Source: Falciphora oryzae
Taxonomy: Eukaryota > Ascomycota > Sordariomycetes > Magnaporthales > Magnaporthaceae
Assembly (NCBI GenBank): GCA_000733355.1
Contig: JNVV01000032.1
Location: 205,134-269,133 of the forward strand
Reading direction: 5' to 3'
DNA: 64,000 bases
This document shows positions 61,841 to 64,000 of this stretch, one piece after another; position 1 is the first letter of the stretch; every line of letters begins with the position of its first letter. The position numbers and the translations under genes are program-made. The notes below the pieces were generated by a model. It searched no databases. It was not told the origin of the DNA and saw only the letters and a list, made by a program, of their open reading frames with translations.

Positions 61841-63083
61841 ACAGGTCTCTGCCTCCTGATTATTCGGCTCACCCCATCGATTCTTTTATCAAACGGAGGA
61901 CTTGTTCCAGGATGGAGGCGAAGGGACATCCCCCTGACGAGGGAACCCGAAGGACGCCTGCGTGGTTGCGACACACCATGCGGACAATTTTGTCCATAAT
62001 CAACGTAGTAGATCCAAGATTAGGGTGCCATAATAAGATCGGATAATACTTCAACCTGATTATACCCCTTGGGCATCTATCCCTAGGCTCGACCCCTGCT
62101 CAATCTCTCGGACAGCCTCCCTTCGCATTCCTCAGCACGAATTCTATGCCGATAGTGTACCAGCCCTTTCCTCCCTGCTGAGGCCGAAGACGCTTCCATG
62201 ACCTTGCCGCTAAATTACGGTTCCTTAGCGCGGCTGACGGCTGACGCTTCCTCAGCCGCTTCGACTGGCCCGGCCAGAGCCAATTCCACATCCCGCCGCC
62301 GGGCGCACAAAGAGACTTCAGTCCGGTAAGCACCCAGGGTGCGGCGCCGTCCGATGCCCATGAGGCAGGGGAGTCCCCTGGCTGCAGACCGAACCTCTGG
62401 ATAAGGCTTGGAAGACCATGCACAGCCAGAGGTATAATCCGTTTCCAAATATAGGTGGAGGGTAGGGTGACCTGCATGCAGTCTATACCCGGAGCATTCC
62501 CGAGTCGGAACCCTGCAAGAGAGCCGGGCCAGCTGTCTCGTGGGGGTGTCTCCGGCTGGCTGGCTGGCGGGGAGGGCTAGGTCGTGATGGCCAGATAAGC
62601 GCTGTTTCAACATCGCCGAAACTCACCGAAACCGCATCATCCCCTGAGCAGGCAGGCGATGCAGAGAGCCAAGGTTCCCACCTGATCTACATAGATCACG
62701 CTGGATGTCAAAGTTTCCTGTCACCAGTGGCACGTGCCTGAACAGTTAGATATCCTCCACGCAGAGACAGCCGCGCTCGATAGATGGCAGTCAGTATATG
62801 ATACCATGTTGAACCAAAATACTTTCGTAGGGAATGCTATATCGATCGTGCTTCCTCTATAATGAAGGCCGCCACTCTCGCTTTAGGCTGATATATATAC
62901 TTTCCAGCAGCAAAGTATGAACGCTGCTTGTGCCGCCGCCTGTTTACATTTCCTTCCCTCGGGCACATCAGAATCCCGACCCACACAGTAATCCAGATGC
63001 ATTTTACGCTATATTAAAGCAAAAGTGAATATGCCGGCCTCCGCCTCCACGGTAAAATAGAACAAGAGAACCCAAGACTTTGA
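61841..63083. other. Intergenic region between convergent transporter genes
   Basis: 1.24 kb holding both 3' UTRs. No gene seen; the minus-strand frame at 62215-62613 shows no domain. Confidence 0.5.
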
Positions 63084-64000
63084 TCATGAAGTAGTAGCCT
63101 CCTGATCGGCAGGCTTGGAGGCCTGGGCGTTGGCTGCGACCGAGGCAGGCACGACGTCGGGGGCGGAGTCGGACTTGGGGACGGCCTCGGTGGGCTCCTC
63201 CATGCCGCCGAGCTCCTCGAGCGTCTTGCGGGCCGTCTCGGGGATGAGGAGGGTGGTGAAGAAGCCGAGGGCCATGATGCAGGCGAAGATCTGCATGATG
63301 TGGTTGATCCAGGGGTACAGCCAGCGGGGGTCCACCTTGGCCCGCTCCTTGTCGGCGCCGATGCTCTTGAGGGGGCCGAAGACGACCTGTGCGATGATGG
63401 CGCCGAGCTTTCCGGACGCGGCCGAGATGCCGTGCGAAGTGGAGCGGTACTTTGTCGGGAAGACCTCGCCGGGGATGACAAAGGTGGTGCTGTTGGGCCC
63501 GCAGTTGAAGAAGAACTGGGCGATAGTGTAGAGCGCCAGCAGCTCGTTGCCCGTCAGGTCCCAGAACTTGAAGCCGATGACGAAGAAGATCAGGGTCAGG
63601 GCGAAGAAGCCGAAGAGCTGGACGGGCTTGCGGCCGACCGTGTCGATGATGCCGGCCGAGACCCAGTAGCCGGGGACGGCGCCGGCCAGGACGAGGACGA
63701 GGTTGCCGACGGCCGTGTTGTGCATGATGTGGTACATGTTGCCGCCGCCCGACCAGCCAATGGCGTTCAGGATGATGGGGTTGTTCAGGCCAAGACCGTA
63801 AAAGGCGACATCCTGGTGTGTTTTGTTTCTGTGTCAGCTTTCCTTGTTCTTCCATCCGCCGACTCGAGAGGTCGGTCACCGAATGTGGCCGATGCAGGGA
63901 GAAGACGTACAAGGAAGAACCACGACAGAGCACAGCCCAGAAGAACCTTGAGGTTCTTCCACTGCTTGTAGTGGCGGATGAACTCGGCGCGCGACGCCTT
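63084..64000 (-). CDS. Pho84-type inorganic phosphate:H+ symporter, C-terminal part
   Basis: Two exons are visible: 63911-64000 (30 codons, continuing beyond the window) and 63084-63812 (242 residues plus stop), with an intron at 63813-63910 (GTACGT...ACCAG). The joined text KVLLGCALSWFFL/DVAFYGLGLNNPII and then GYWVSAGIIDTVGRKPVQLF, GPNSTTFVIPGEVFPTKYRS and HGISAASGKLGAIIAQ are diagnostic of the fungal Pho84/PHO-5 high-affinity phosphate transporters. Five to six C-terminal membrane helices are present, followed by an acidic, Ala/Pro-rich cytoplasmic tail (EELGGMEEPTEAVPKSD). Such transporters take up phosphate at the plasma membrane and are usually induced by phosphate starvation; the promoter is outside the window. 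Confidence 0.92.

Overview
This window is nuclear DNA of a filamentous ascomycete, most likely a Sordariomycete. The evidence is short GT-AG introns (about 57-139 nt) with CTRAC-type branch sites, pyrimidine-rich leaders, GC-rich codons, and fungal families such as a HET-domain protein, a Dal5-type carrier, a Pho84-type transporter and a phenol 2-monooxygenase-like flavoprotein. No bacterial, viral, tRNA, rRNA or CRISPR feature was recognised. All gene models were spliced by hand from reading frames and splice signals, so exon ends are predictions.

Layout. 1-2471: a fungal protein of unknown function, cut by the window edge and possibly broken. 3.5-4.9 kb: a LETM1-like mitochondrial membrane protein. 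5.5-8.2 kb: a Nab3-like RNA-binding protein. 9.3-10.1 kb: a mitochondrial GGQ-type release-factor-like hydrolase. 11.3-12.7 kb: a Ca2+/calmodulin-dependent kinase. 13.4-14.8 kb: a short HET-domain protein. 15.6-16.5 kb: a GNAT acetyltransferase. 17.8-20.1 and 20.6-23.1 kb: a divergent pair coding for RNA polymerase I subunit A34.5 and the polynucleotide kinase Grc3, both of the rRNA pathway. 23.6-24.9 kb: an RBR E3 ubiquitin ligase. 26.0-28.6 kb: the phenol monooxygenase-like protein. 31.0-31.4 kb: a small two-exon gene. 33.6-35.0 kb: a secreted endonuclease/exonuclease/phosphatase-fold protein with a probable lectin-like tail.

From 35.0 to 48.0 kb there is a 13-kb gene desert with long A/T homopolymers, small tandem repeats and a 443-base assembly gap. 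After it come two unknown membrane proteins (48.0-50.1 kb), a broken class-3 lipase/esterase (50.4-51.3 kb), a tomosyn/Sro7-type exocytosis regulator (52.2-55.3 kb), a 4.5-kb gene-free stretch, a Dal5-type transporter (59.8-61.8 kb) and the 3' half of a Pho84-type phosphate transporter leaving the right edge.

Most genes are housekeeping and independent of each other. I see no convincing secondary-metabolite or defence cluster. The most interesting signals are: the A34.5 gene, whose long Nopp140-like acidic domain meets the polymerase domain at a junction where mis-splicing would stop translation at once; its shared promoter with GRC3; the 87-residue two-exon gene; the decayed esterase and possibly decayed first gene; and the gene desert.
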